Assembly (NCBI GenBank): GCA_028691435.1
Contig: JAQUZG010000001.1
Span: 18,206 to 66,920, forward strand
Origin: Candidatus Iainarchaeum sp.
Lineage (GTDB): Archaea > Iainarchaeota > Iainarchaeia > Iainarchaeales > JAAZKV01
Length of the DNA: 48,715 nucleotides
Direction of reading: 5' to 3'
Position numbers and translations under genes: made by a program. The notes below the pieces were generated by a model, which worked only from the letters and a program-made list of their open reading frames with translations, had not been told where the DNA came from and did no database searches. The first letter of the stretch is position 1. Each line of letters opens with the position of its first letter. This document shows, one piece after another, positions 27,047 to 36,849 of the stretch.

Positions 27047-28774
27047 TTAAACATACTTTTTTGTTCTTGTCAGATAAAATAATATTAAACCAAAAATTAC
27101 TAGTGGGATAAATATCACCATAAAAATTAATGGATTTTTAAAAATAGATTCAATTAAATTGTCTTTTTTAATTTCAATATCTTGTGTAATTGAATCATTT
27201 ATATCATTTGCTTGAGTATTATTAAAATCTTGTTGTATTGTTTCAATTTTATTAAGGTTAAGCGAAATATTTTGGACTATTTTTTGATCAATACTATTGA
27301 TTGTAATTTGATATTCATTTGTATCTAAAAGAACTTCTTTCCTAATTTTTTTTCCAGTAAAACTATTTATCGTTTCAGTAAATTTTTTTGAATTAATTTC
27401 AATATTAATATCTAAATTTGTTTTTCTATAATTAGTAACACTAAAATCAACAATTAAATTTCCCATAGTTATAATTGGGGTAATGTCAGTAATTATTATC
27501 TTTCCATTTTCTTTATTTTCTCCTAAATAAATTTTTGTGTTTTTTTCAAAAGGTGTTGATAAAGTGTTAATAGTGATATTTATTTCTCCAAAATTATTTT
27601 TATTAAGTTCAATATTTGGATAAATTTCAAAACTTATTTCTTTAGTTTCTTTTGGTTTTAAAATCAATTGTTGTGAATCATCTTTTAATATAATTCCTGA
27701 ATATTTTTTTGAAACTTTTATGGGTGCAATAATTACTTGGTCAGTTATATTTGTAACCTTTACTTTTAATACATTCCATTCTTTTGATTTTAACTCATTA
27801 TAATTACTTTCTAATTTTAATTCATTAAAATAATTTATTTTTGTTATTTCAACATCTGGTAATTTTTGTTGTGTGTTAAAAACAACACTTGCATTTGATG
27901 GGCATCTAGCAGTTGCTAAAGATTTTGAAATATCATCAAAACTTCCAATTTTAATATGTGTTCCATCAACAAATCCAACTTCTCCAAAAGTTGGATCACT
28001 TGGGAACCATTCATTATTGTTGTATGTTTCAATCCAAGCGTGGTTTCCCCAATTTAATCCATCATAAGTTATCCCAACTGCAATTTTTGTTGGAATTTTT
28101 TGTACTCTTAATAATCCTGCTGCAAGATTAGCAAATTCATCACATACTCCTTTTCTTGAAAGTAATGTTTCTTTTGCAGATTTTTGTGCCAAATAATATT
28201 CATCAAAATCATCTCCACTTGCATAAGTAACATAATTATTTACCCAAAAAACAGTTTGTGTTAATATATCAAAATAATTATTTTTACTAAATTTGTTTTT
28301 TGAAACATTATATATTTCTATTGAATCACTTTCAATTTTTTGTGTTGAATTAATAAAAATTTTATTTTTTTCATCAACACTTGTTAATGATTCGCTCATT
28401 TCTTTTATTCTAGCTTGTGTTTTAACATTAGCTTTCAAAACATAATCAAATTGACCATTTTCATATATTTTAAAATTAACATATTTATTTCCAAATTCAT
28501 CCAAAATATATTCTGGTAAAATAGTTTTTCCATTAATATACAATTCTTCTTTTATTACATTTATTTCTTGAAAAGATGATTCTGGGAAAGTAATTAATTC
28601 AAGAATTACTTCTTGTCCACTTTTTAAATTAGTTATTTTTCCATTTCCTGTTAAAGTTACAGTGGCCTCAATGCTTGAAACAGTTGTTGGATAAATACTT
28701 TCTGAAAAAACAATTGTTATTAAACTAAACAAGAAAAAAATTGAAATTAATTTTAAACTTATTTTATTATTCAT
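27047..28774 (-). CDS. Membrane-anchored transglutaminase-like protein
   Basis: RKGVCDEFANLAAGLLRVQKIPTKIAVG...NHAWIETYNNNEWFPSDPTFGE; signal peptide and C-terminal TM. Confidence 0.87.
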   Translation of the reverse strand: MNNKISLKLISIFFLFSLITIVFSESIYPTTVSSIEATVTLTGNGKITNLKSGQEVILELITFPESSFQEINVIKEELYINGKTILPEYILDEFGNKYVNFKIYENGQFDYVLKANVKTQARIKEMSESLTSVDEKNKIFINSTQKIESDSIEIYNVSKNKFSKNNYFDILTQTVFWVNNYVTYASGDDFDEYYLAQKSAKETLLSRKGVCDEFANLAAGLLRVQKIPTKIAVGITYDGLNWGNHAWIETYNNNEWFPSDPTFGEVGFVDGTHIKIGSFDDISKSLATARCPSNASVVFNTQQKLPDVEITKINYFNELKLESNYNELKSKEWNVLKVKVTNITDQVIIAPIKVSKKYSGIILKDDSQQLILKPKETKEISFEIYPNIELNKNNFGEINITINTLSTPFEKNTKIYLGENKENGKIIITDITPIITMGNLIVDFSVTNYRKTNLDINIEINSKKFTETINSFTGKKIRKEVLLDTNEYQITINSIDQKIVQNISLNLNKIETIQQDFNNTQANDINDSITQDIEIKKDNLIESIFKNPLIFMVIFIPLVIFGLILFYLTRTKKYV

Positions 28775-28834
28775 AAAAGAAGAATTGTTTATCTCCTTTT
28801 ATATATTTCTTTTCTTTAAAATTAGAATTATTAG

Positions 28835-28907
28835 TGGGCCAAGACGGATTCGAACCGTCGACTCTCACCTTGTAAGGGTGATGTCATAACCGCTAGACCA
28901 CTGGCCC
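28835..28907 (-). tRNA. tRNA-Val(TAC)
   Basis: Anticodon arm TCACC-CTTACAA-GGTGA; acceptor GGGCCAG/TTGGCCC. Confidence 0.96.
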
Positions 28908-29036
28908 AAATTAAATTAAAACAATTTAATTGTCTGTTTTATATAAATCTTTAAAAACAGTGTTTTTTTAAACCTTAACTTTTTTGTTTTTCTTTCTTAG
29001 CAACTTTTAAATAGATGAATTAGTCTTATTTATGTC

Positions 29037-30821
29037 ATGGATGACTACTTATCAGAAATGATGAAAAAAGCTAAGTCTTCTACAGATAAGGATTTATCTA
29101 ATGAAGAAGAATTTGTTGCAAAAACTGTTACAAAAGATGATTTTCAAAATTTTATGCAAAAATTTGATAAGTCTCCAATTGTTGAAGAAAATAAATTATC
29201 TAATGTTGATTCAGTGGTTACTCAAAATATTAATTCATCTCAATCAAACAATTCAAATAATTCTAGTTTATTTAATCAATCTAATAAAATTGATTTACCA
29301 GTAAATGATATTGATGCTGAAGAAGATTTTTCTCAAACAAAATCAACAATAGAAAAAGAAATTGATCAAGTAAAAAAAGTTGAATTAACTAATTATGGAA
29401 AAGTTCATATTTATGAAGTTTTTGGTGATCCATTAAAATATTATTTTGTTCCAACAATTCGACCATCTCAAGCTGAACGAAAAATAATTAATACCTTAAA
29501 AGAAGCAACAACAAGATTAATGAGTATTATTCCATACAAGATAAGAAATGTTGAAGAACGAAGAATGGTTTATAAACAAAAAGTTTTAGAAATAATAAAA
29601 AGTAATCCTTCATTAAAAATACCCCCATCAAGAGTTGACTTTTATGCAGAAGCAATTGTTAGAGAAATGGCAGGTTATGGATTAATTGATGATTTAATAA
29701 GAGATGATCAACTTGAAGAAATTATGATTGTTGGTCCAAAAAAACCAGTTTTTGTTTTTCATAGAAAATATGAAATGATGAAAACAAACATTGAATTTTA
29801 TTCTGAAACTGAAATTGAAGATTTGATAAATAAAATTGCTCGTGAAATTGGAAGAAGAGTGGATGTTTCATCTCCTCTTTTAGATGCTCGTTTACTTGAT
29901 GGAAGTAGAGTTAATGCAACAATTCCTCCAGCATCAATAAGTGGTGGAACTTTAACAATTAGAAAATTTAGAGAAGACCCCTATTCAATAATTGATTTAA
30001 TTAAAATGGGAACACTTTCAAGTGATGCAGCAGCATTTCTTTGGATTTGTGTTGATGGGTTGGGGGTAAAACCAGCAAATATTTTAATTAGTGGTGGGAC
30101 AGGATCAGGAAAAACAACTTTGCTTAATGTTTTAACTTCATTTGTGCCAGATAGAGAAAGAGTAATTACAATTGAAGATACTGCTGAATTAAATTTACCA
30201 CTTAAACATTGGATTAGGCTTGAAGCAAGACCTCCTGGATTAGAAGGAACAGGAGAATTAAAAATGGACATATTAACAAAAAATTCTTTAAGAATGAGAC
30301 CTGATAGAATAGTTGTTGGTGAAATAAGACATGAAGAAGCATTTACTTTATTCACTGCAATTAATACAGGACACGATGGAAGTTTAGGTACAGTTCACGC
30401 AAATAGTCCAGAAGAAACACTAATTCGTGTAACCAATCCTCCAATGAATGTGCCTCAATTAATGCTTAGTGGACTTGATTTTGTAATTTGTCAACACAGA
30501 TATCATGATAGGCAGAAAGGAACAATTAGAAGAATAAGTGAAATTGCTGAAGTAAAAGGGGCACTTGAAGGACATGCAAAAACAGAAACAATTTTTTTAA
30601 GAGATCCAGTAAAAGATCGACTTGAGAAAACACTTATAAATAGTAAATTCTTAAAAATATTACAAGATTTCACAGGTTTAACAAATAATCAATTACAAGC
30701 AGAAATAGAAATTCGAAAAATGTTTTTAGATAATTTAGCTGAAAGAAATATTAGAGGATTAATTGAAGTTAAAAAAGAAATGACAAATTTTTTGAGTAAA
30801 AGAAAATTTGGTGAAAATTAA
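29037..30821 (+). CDS. Type II/IV secretion-type ATPase (archaeal pilus assembly, TadA/FlaI-like)
   Basis: LISGGTGSGKTTLLN, RVITIEDTAEL, RMRPDRIVVGEIRHEEAF, DGSLGTVHAN. Confidence 0.95.
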   Translation: MDDYLSEMMKKAKSSTDKDLSNEEEFVAKTVTKDDFQNFMQKFDKSPIVEENKLSNVDSVVTQNINSSQSNNSNNSSLFNQSNKIDLPVNDIDAEEDFSQTKSTIEKEIDQVKKVELTNYGKVHIYEVFGDPLKYYFVPTIRPSQAERKIINTLKEATTRLMSIIPYKIRNVEERRMVYKQKVLEIIKSNPSLKIPPSRVDFYAEAIVREMAGYGLIDDLIRDDQLEEIMIVGPKKPVFVFHRKYEMMKTNIEFYSETEIEDLINKIAREIGRRVDVSSPLLDARLLDGSRVNATIPPASISGGTLTIRKFREDPYSIIDLIKMGTLSSDAAAFLWICVDGLGVKPANILISGGTGSGKTTLLNVLTSFVPDRERVITIEDTAELNLPLKHWIRLEARPPGLEGTGELKMDILTKNSLRMRPDRIVVGEIRHEEAFTLFTAINTGHDGSLGTVHANSPEETLIRVTNPPMNVPQLMLSGLDFVICQHRYHDRQKGTIRRISEIAEVKGALEGHAKTETIFLRDPVKDRLEKTLINSKFLKILQDFTGLTNNQLQAEIEIRKMFLDNLAERNIRGLIEVKKEMTNFLSKRKFGEN

Positions 30822-30822
30822 T

Positions 30823-31962
30823 ATGGGTAGAAAAAAAGAAAATGCTGATTATTCAAAACCAATTATTTCTCAAACAGTAGATGAACAAGAAGTAAATAAA
30901 ATTGTAGAAACAATGAAAAAAAAATATAAAGATGATGGAGTGTATGTTGAAGAAGTAAATTCTTCATTAAAAGAACTTAGAAATTTAATTTCAGACAATG
31001 AAATTTCAAAAATTGAAATTGAAAATAAATCTGATGTTGAATTATTACCAAATTCAACAGCAAAAAGCACAGCAAGTATTTATGTTACTCTAAAATCTAT
31101 TTTAAAACCTGTAAAATCTTTTTTTTCTAATTTATCTATTTCTCAAGAATTAGGTTATCAATTATATTCGGCTAACATGTTTTATTCAACAAACCAATAT
31201 TTAGCTTTGGCAACTGCCGGTGGATTTATTTTTGGTTTATTCTTTTTATTTCTTTCATTAATTTTAATTTTTTTATTAATAAAAAATTTTTCTCTTGCTA
31301 TTTTATTATCTTTAGTCTTATTTTTCTTTGGTTGGTTTTTAGGATCATATATTATTTTACTTCAACCAAAATCAAAAGCAAAAGCAAGAGGAGAACAATG
31401 TACTCTTGAATTACTTTTTGCATTAAGGCATATGGCCACAGAACTTAAAGCAGGAGTTGGACTATATAAAGCAATTCAATCAATTGCAGCAAACGATTAT
31501 GGTGTATTAAGTGAAGAATTTTCACGAACAATTTCTGAAGTTGAAGATGGGGTTGATACAAAAGTTGCTCTCTCACATATGGCACTTCGTGTTCAAAGTA
31601 AACCACTTAAAAATGCAATTAATCATATATTAAGATCAATAAGAATTGGTGGAAATCTTTCAAAAGCAATGAATGATATAGCTGAAGATGTTAGTGAAGA
31701 AATAAAAACAAAAATTATTGTTTTTGCTCAAAACATGAATACTTTTTCAGTAATTTTTATTTTCATTGGGATAGTTATGCCTGTTGGTATGATGGTTCTT
31801 GGATCAATAAGAAATTCATCATTGTCAAAAGTTGGTGGTGGACTACTAAATTCAATTCCATTAACTCCTCCAATATTATTAATTTTATTTTTAGTTGTTA
31901 TGCCTTTAATGTTTGGGGTAATGATTTATTTTATTAATGTTAAACAACCAAGGGTATGGTAG
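30823..31962 (+). CDS. Type II secretion F-domain membrane protein (TadC/FlaJ-like), first copy
   Basis: LRHMATELKAGVGLYKAIQSIA...GGNLSKAMNDIAEDVSEE; C-terminal TM helices; GGTG before ATG. Confidence 0.88.
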   Translation: MGRKKENADYSKPIISQTVDEQEVNKIVETMKKKYKDDGVYVEEVNSSLKELRNLISDNEISKIEIENKSDVELLPNSTAKSTASIYVTLKSILKPVKSFFSNLSISQELGYQLYSANMFYSTNQYLALATAGGFIFGLFFLFLSLILIFLLIKNFSLAILLSLVLFFFGWFLGSYIILLQPKSKAKARGEQCTLELLFALRHMATELKAGVGLYKAIQSIAANDYGVLSEEFSRTISEVEDGVDTKVALSHMALRVQSKPLKNAINHILRSIRIGGNLSKAMNDIAEDVSEEIKTKIIVFAQNMNTFSVIFIFIGIVMPVGMMVLGSIRNSSLSKVGGGLLNSIPLTPPILLILFLVVMPLMFGVMIYFINVKQPRVW

Positions 31963-32882
31963 ATGATATTATGATAAAAAAAACATTATTTGAAAAATAC
32001 GAATATTGGATGGAATTTTCAAAAATGAAAATCAATGCAAAAATATGGATTTTACTTGCAATTTTTTCTTCATTAATTATTGGAGTTGTTTCATATTTTG
32101 TTTTAGATTATTTATTAAATGAGTTTACTTTACTTCCATTCGCACTATCCATTTCTTTATTTTTCTTTATTATTGGATTGCCTTATTTTAAAGCAATGAA
32201 TATAATTAATTCTTGTGAAGAAAATTTTTCAATGGCTTTAAAACAAATGGCTGATGTTTTAAGGGCTGGAGATACTTATGAAAGTTCATTAAGAGAAGTA
32301 GCAAATTCAGATTATGGTAGACTTTCAGAAGAATTTAATAATTCACTTAGAATGCTTGAAGATGGGGAAAATTTAGAAAATTCTCTTTCAATTTTGTCTG
32401 AAAGAATTGACTCAAAATTAATTAGAAGAACAATGGTTATCGTTCTTGAAGCAATAAAAGCTGGTGGATCATTAGCTGATATACTTGAAGAAATTTCAGA
32501 AGATATTAGAGATTTAAGAAAAATTGAAAATTCAAGAAGAGCAAATACTACAATGCAATTTGCATTCATGCTTGTTGCTGGTGCAGTAATTTCTCCTGCA
32601 ATTTTTGGTGAAATAACTGGGGTAATGGAATTATTTTCAAAAGTAGCATTATCAATGAGTGATGTATCACAAGCCGAAGTTATAGCAATGCAAAATTTTA
32701 TGTATTTAGTTTCGCAAGCATATTTAATAATTCAAGTAATAGCTACTGGATTACTAATGGCTATAATAAGGTATGGAAAATTCAATAAAAGTATTCTTTA
32801 TGTTCCAGCTTTAATTTTAGTATCATTTATATTCTACTATGGTGTATTATTTGTAGCAAGATTTATGTTTGTAATAAAATAA
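31956..32882 (+). CDS. Type II secretion F-domain membrane protein (TadC/FlaJ-like), second copy
   Basis: LKQMADVLRAGDTYESSLREVANSDYGRLSEEF...GGSLADILEEISEDIRDL. Confidence 0.88.
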   Translation: MVDDIMIKKTLFEKYEYWMEFSKMKINAKIWILLAIFSSLIIGVVSYFVLDYLLNEFTLLPFALSISLFFFIIGLPYFKAMNIINSCEENFSMALKQMADVLRAGDTYESSLREVANSDYGRLSEEFNNSLRMLEDGENLENSLSILSERIDSKLIRRTMVIVLEAIKAGGSLADILEEISEDIRDLRKIENSRRANTTMQFAFMLVAGAVISPAIFGEITGVMELFSKVALSMSDVSQAEVIAMQNFMYLVSQAYLIIQVIATGLLMAIIRYGKFNKSILYVPALILVSFIFYYGVLFVARFMFVIK

Positions 32883-32892
32883 GGTGAAAAAT

Positions 32893-33039
32893 ATGAATTG
32901 TTTATTAAATGAAGAAAAAGCACAAATATCAATTGAAGCAATGTTGCTTATTGTTGCTGCAATACTGGCTGTTTCAGTAGTTGCACTTTTTATAAAAGGC
33001 ACAATTTCTTCATCAACTAAAGCAATAAACAACATTTAA
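32893..33039 (+). CDS. Mini class III signal-peptide pilin-like protein, 48 aa
   Basis: GGTGAAAAAT before ATG; MNCLLNEEKAQISIEAMLLIVAAILAVSVVALFIKGTISSSTKAINNI; missed by the ORF track. Confidence 0.8.
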   Translation: MNCLLNEEKAQISIEAMLLIVAAILAVSVVALFIKGTISSSTKAINNI

Positions 33040-33055
33040 ATACCCAAATGTTGTT
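33028..33055 (+). terminator. Hairpin overlapping the 32893..33039 stop codon
   Basis: AACAACATTT-AAATACCC-AAATGTTGTT, perfect 10-bp arms followed by ATTATTTTAAATT. Confidence 0.65.
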
Positions 33056-33107
33056 ATTATTTTAAATTAATTCAATTAAATTTGAATTACTTTGTGAGGT
33101 GTAAAAA

Positions 33108-33434
33108 ATGAATTTTAATGAAAAAAAGGCACAAGGTTCACTTGAATACTTGTTAATTATTGGTGTTGCGATTTTGGTTGCAGCTATTGTAATATATGTT
33201 GTTGTTCAAGCAATTGGTGGTGGACAAGATACAACTATTTCAAATTTAACTGATGCTCAAAAAGGAATATTAACTGGAAAATGTCAACTTGAAACAAATC
33301 CTAATGTAACTTTGTGTGCAACATTAATCGATACAAATTATACAATTAATTGTTCTACTACTCCTAGTAATATTGTGACAGTTGGAAAGACTAATTGTAC
33401 TGGAACATATAAATATATTGGAAAAATAGCTTAA
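33108..33434 (+). CDS. Class III signal peptide pilin-like protein
   Basis: KKAQGSLEYLLIIGVAILVAAIVIYVVVQ; Cys pairs and N-x-S/T sequons. Confidence 0.88.
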   Translation: MNFNEKKAQGSLEYLLIIGVAILVAAIVIYVVVQAIGGGQDTTISNLTDAQKGILTGKCQLETNPNVTLCATLIDTNYTINCSTTPSNIVTVGKTNCTGTYKYIGKIA

Positions 33435-33445
33435 ATGCTATTTTT
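33422..33445 (+). terminator. Hairpin with the pilin stop codon in its loop
   Basis: AAAAATAGC-TTAAAT-GCTATTTTT then TAACTTTTTTTATTTTT. Confidence 0.7.
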
Positions 33446-33523
33446 TAACTTTTTTTATTTTTAATTGATTAGTAATATTTATTAACTTTAATGATTTAAT
33501 CTATTGGAGATTACAGTGATTTT

Positions 33524-33874
33524 ATGAATTTTAATAAGATGGGGCAAGGTTCACTTGAATACTTGTTAATTATTGGTGTTGCGATTTTGGTTGCTGCAGT
33601 TGTAATATTTACGCTTATACAGGCTGTTTCACAAGGTCAAAATACAAGTGAATCTAATTTATCAGACTATCAAAAAAATTCTTTTTTAGGAAAATCTCAA
33701 ATAGTTAAAAGTTTGGGGTATGATTATGCAGTAGCTACTATTGATGGGGTCCGATATTATGTGGATGTAACAAAAAGTAGTCCTGTAATAACTACTGTTA
33801 AGCCAGCTGATAGTGATGAGTTAAACACATATCCTGTTGAAATTGATTTATGTACTGATGCGTACTGTCAATGA
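33524..33874 (+). CDS. Class III signal peptide pilin-like protein, paralogue
   Basis: MGQGSLEYLLIIGVAILVAAVVIFTLIQ; 50-bp nucleotide identity with the preceding pilin gene. Confidence 0.87.
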   Translation: MNFNKMGQGSLEYLLIIGVAILVAAVVIFTLIQAVSQGQNTSESNLSDYQKNSFLGKSQIVKSLGYDYAVATIDGVRYYVDVTKSSPVITTVKPADSDELNTYPVEIDLCTDAYCQ

Positions 33875-33925
33875 AATTAACAATTAATTTATATACTTCT
33901 TTTTATATTATTTTTGTGTGATATT

Positions 33926-34207
33926 ATGAATAATGCTCAAACTTCGTTAGAATATTTATTAATTATTGGACTTGCTGTTTTGGTTGCTGCTATTGTTATT
34001 ATGTTTGTTGTAAATATGCTTGGTACATCAACAGACCAAGGTGATATTGCAACGATGAAATATGAATGTACTGTGTTAAAAGCAGATGATCTAAGTCAAG
34101 ATTGTAAATGTATTAGATCAAATTTAACTGGTGCAAATTGTTGTAGTGGTAGTTCTCCAATTTCAACATTATCTCAAACAGTTAAATCAAATGTAACTTG
34201 TAATTAA
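33926..34207 (+). CDS. Class III signal peptide pilin-like protein
   Basis: MNNAQTSLEYLLIIGLAVLVAAIVIMFVV. Confidence 0.85.
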   Translation: MNNAQTSLEYLLIIGLAVLVAAIVIMFVVNMLGTSTDQGDIATMKYECTVLKADDLSQDCKCIRSNLTGANCCSGSSPISTLSQTVKSNVTCN

Positions 34208-34216
34208 GGTGAAAAT

Positions 34217-34402
34217 ATGTCTCTACTAAATGAAGAAAAAGCTCAAGTTTCAATTGAATATCTTTTAATGTCAGTTTTTTCTATTTTATTAGCAATTACT
34301 GCTGCATTAATTGTTCAAACAATGCAAGATGTTTCAGATCAAGCAATAAAAGAAATTTCAAATATTCGTTCAACAGTAATTGAAAATATTTTAGTAAATT
34401 AA
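34217..34402 (+). CDS. Mini class III pilin-like protein, 61 aa
   Basis: MSLLNEEKAQVSIEYLLMSVFSILLAITAALIV; AAGGTGAAA RBS. Confidence 0.82.
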   Translation: MSLLNEEKAQVSIEYLLMSVFSILLAITAALIVQTMQDVSDQAIKEISNIRSTVIENILVN

Positions 34403-34438
34403 GTTAATTATTTAAACTTAAATTTGCTTTATTTTTTT

Positions 34439-35560
34439 ATGATTGAATCATTTTATTTAATTAATATTTTAGTTTCTTTAGTTGGACTAATTGTTGCGAC
34501 ATATACTGATTTAAAAAGTAGAATTGTGCCAAATCTGTTAAATTTTGGTTTAGTTGGATTAGGATTATTTATTTCTTTATCTTTTTCAATTTATTTATCA
34601 ATTACTACTAGTTCAATTAATTTTAATTTATTTTTTAATTCAATTTTTGGTTTAGTTCTTGGGTTTGTTTTTGGTTGGATTTTATGGAAAGTTGGCGTAT
34701 TTGCTGGGGGGGATGTTAAACTATTTATGGCTTTAGGTTCACTAAATTTTTTAACTCCAAATTTATTATTTTTTAACTCGCAAATTTCATTATTTCCATT
34801 TTTTGTTTTAACTTTGTTTATTTATTCATTATTTTCTTTTCTTCCATATGGTTTACTAATGGCTGTGTATAAATTAAAGAAAAATAAAATTCAAAGAAAA
34901 ATAATTTTTTCTAAATTAAAATTTGAATTAAAACAATCTATTTTTGGAGCAGCAGTGTTTTCTTCATTATCAATATTATTAGTTTCTTTTGGATTAAATT
35001 CTATTTTGATCTTTTTAATTTCACTATTTGTTTATGTTCTAATGAATTTTTTTAAAAAATTAAAATATGTTTTAGTTTTATTCATTGTTTTGGCTTTAAT
35101 TGTGAATACGTTTTTATTTGTTAATTTACTTTTGCAAACAATTTTTATTTTTTGTTTTGTTTTTACATTAATTAGACTTCTTTTTTCATTAAGTCAATTA
35201 ATGGTTGAAAAAGTAAATATTTTAGAACTTAAAGAAGGGATGATTCCTGCAAAAACATTGTTACTAAAAAACAAAAAAGTTGTTGAAGAAGATTTGTCTT
35301 TTTCAAATATTTTTAAGTTAGCAAAAATTGGAAAAATAAATGAATTATTCAAATCAAAAAATGTTATCGTTTCTTCAAGACGTGCTTGTGGATTAGATTT
35401 AAATGAAATTAAAGAATTAAAAAAACTTTATAAACAAAATTTAATTTCGAAAGATTTTTATATAAAAGATTCTATGCCTTTTGTACCAACCATGTTATTC
35501 GGGTATATATTTTGTTTGTTTATAGGGGATTATGTATGGGTATTAGTTGGGTTAATTTGA
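34439..35560 (+). CDS. A24-family prepilin peptidase
   Basis: ATYTDLKSRIVPNLLNFGL and FAGGDVKLFMALG motifs. Confidence 0.88.
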   Translation: MIESFYLINILVSLVGLIVATYTDLKSRIVPNLLNFGLVGLGLFISLSFSIYLSITTSSINFNLFFNSIFGLVLGFVFGWILWKVGVFAGGDVKLFMALGSLNFLTPNLLFFNSQISLFPFFVLTLFIYSLFSFLPYGLLMAVYKLKKNKIQRKIIFSKLKFELKQSIFGAAVFSSLSILLVSFGLNSILIFLISLFVYVLMNFFKKLKYVLVLFIVLALIVNTFLFVNLLLQTIFIFCFVFTLIRLLFSLSQLMVEKVNILELKEGMIPAKTLLLKNKKVVEEDLSFSNIFKLAKIGKINELFKSKNVIVSSRRACGLDLNEIKELKKLYKQNLISKDFYIKDSMPFVPTMLFGYIFCLFIGDYVWVLVGLI

Positions 35561-36069
35561 ATAAAAAAGGGCAAGCTTCTCTTGAATTTATTCTTATAAT
35601 GTTTGTAGTTTTACTTTTTATTTATTCAGTTACATTTCCAAATTCAGTTAAAGCTCGTTCAGCAGTAACTGACATTTCTCAAATTAGTACAATGGATAAT
35701 GAAATGTTAAAATTAGTTAATTCAATTAATAGAGTTTCTTTACTTTCAACTGGGTCTGCAGAAAAAATCAATCTTGCTATTCCAAATGATACAAATTTTA
35801 TCTGTTTTATTGTTGGTAATCAATCAGTTAGTGATATTATTGGATTTTCATCAAAAATCAATCAAGATGTTTCTTTTAATGGGTCAAAAACAATAAACCC
35901 TAATTCAAAATTAGTTCTTTGTCCAAATAATGTTTGTGATAAAAATTATGTTGCTAATGTGTATTCAGATTTAATTTTAGATTGTTCAGGATTAGCAGAA
36001 AATGTTAAATCAGGTTATTCTCAGTTTATGATTTCAAAAACTGGATTAAAAACTATTCAAATTAATTGA
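35536..36069 (+). CDS. Class III signal peptide pilin-like protein
   Basis: LNKKGQASLEFILIMFVVLLFIYS. Confidence 0.8.
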   Translation: MGISWVNLNKKGQASLEFILIMFVVLLFIYSVTFPNSVKARSAVTDISQISTMDNEMLKLVNSINRVSLLSTGSAEKINLAIPNDTNFICFIVGNQSVSDIIGFSSKINQDVSFNGSKTINPNSKLVLCPNNVCDKNYVANVYSDLILDCSGLAENVKSGYSQFMISKTGLKTIQIN

Positions 36070-36074
36070 TTTTT

Positions 36075-36425
36075 ATGATATTAAAAAATAAAAAAGGGCA
36101 AACTTCAATTGAAGTTTTATTAATAATTATTGTTGTTCTAGTGATTACTACTTTTGTAGCTGTTGGGTATTTAAGTAATAATGATCAGTTAACTTCAACA
36201 TTTATTGCAAGAGACGATTTAGTTAAACTAGCATCAATTAATAATGAATCTTTTGTTATTCAATCTATAACTGCTGTTGATTTATCTAATAGTGGATTAA
36301 AAATTGAAGTGGTTACGGTTCCAAAATCAATGGGGTCAAATTTTAATCCTAGTGATTTAGATAAAATAAAATCAAAAATTATCTCTAAAACAAATTATTC
36401 CTCTGTTGAATTTAATTTTAATTAA
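36075..36425 (+). CDS. Class III signal peptide pilin-like protein
   Basis: MILKNKKGQTSIEVLLIIIVVLVITT. Confidence 0.8.
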   Translation: MILKNKKGQTSIEVLLIIIVVLVITTFVAVGYLSNNDQLTSTFIARDDLVKLASINNESFVIQSITAVDLSNSGLKIEVVTVPKSMGSNFNPSDLDKIKSKIISKTNYSSVEFNFN

Positions 36426-36491
36426 TTTAATTTCGTTTAATGTCTATTTTTTCTAATTATTTATAAACTCAATTTTTATACAAATTTTTTT

Positions 36492-36824
36492 ATGGATGAT
36501 AAACTCTTAGCAAAAATTTGTTTAGTTTTTTTATTAATTAATTTATTTTTTTTATTTTTTTATGAAACTGAATTTAAAAAATTATCAATTTCTACTCTTT
36601 TACTTAACGAAAATTCAAAAGGGTTAGTTTTTGGTAGAGTAGATTATGTAATAAAGTCCACACCTGTGACAATTTTCATTTTAAATGATGGTAATAAATC
36701 AAAAGTTTTTTATCCATCAACTTTTATTTTAAAGAAAAATGATTTTGTAAAGGTTTTTGCTAAATCTGAAAAATATGCTGATGAAATGGAATTATTTGCT
36801 TACAAAATAGTTTTAGACAATTAA
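36492..36824 (+). CDS. Small membrane-anchored protein, possible OB-fold
   Basis: N-terminal TM helix then a short beta-rich domain; family uncertain. Confidence 0.45.
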   Translation: MDDKLLAKICLVFLLINLFFLFFYETEFKKLSISTLLLNENSKGLVFGRVDYVIKSTPVTIFILNDGNKSKVFYPSTFILKKNDFVKVFAKSEKYADEMELFAYKIVLDN

Positions 36825-36849
36825 TAGTTTATATTTTTTATTTGGCGAT

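Noticed and set aside
29981-30355. Minus-strand 124-aa ORF inside the secretion ATPase gene
   Set aside because: Overlaps the conserved ATPase core; no recognisable domain or RBS.
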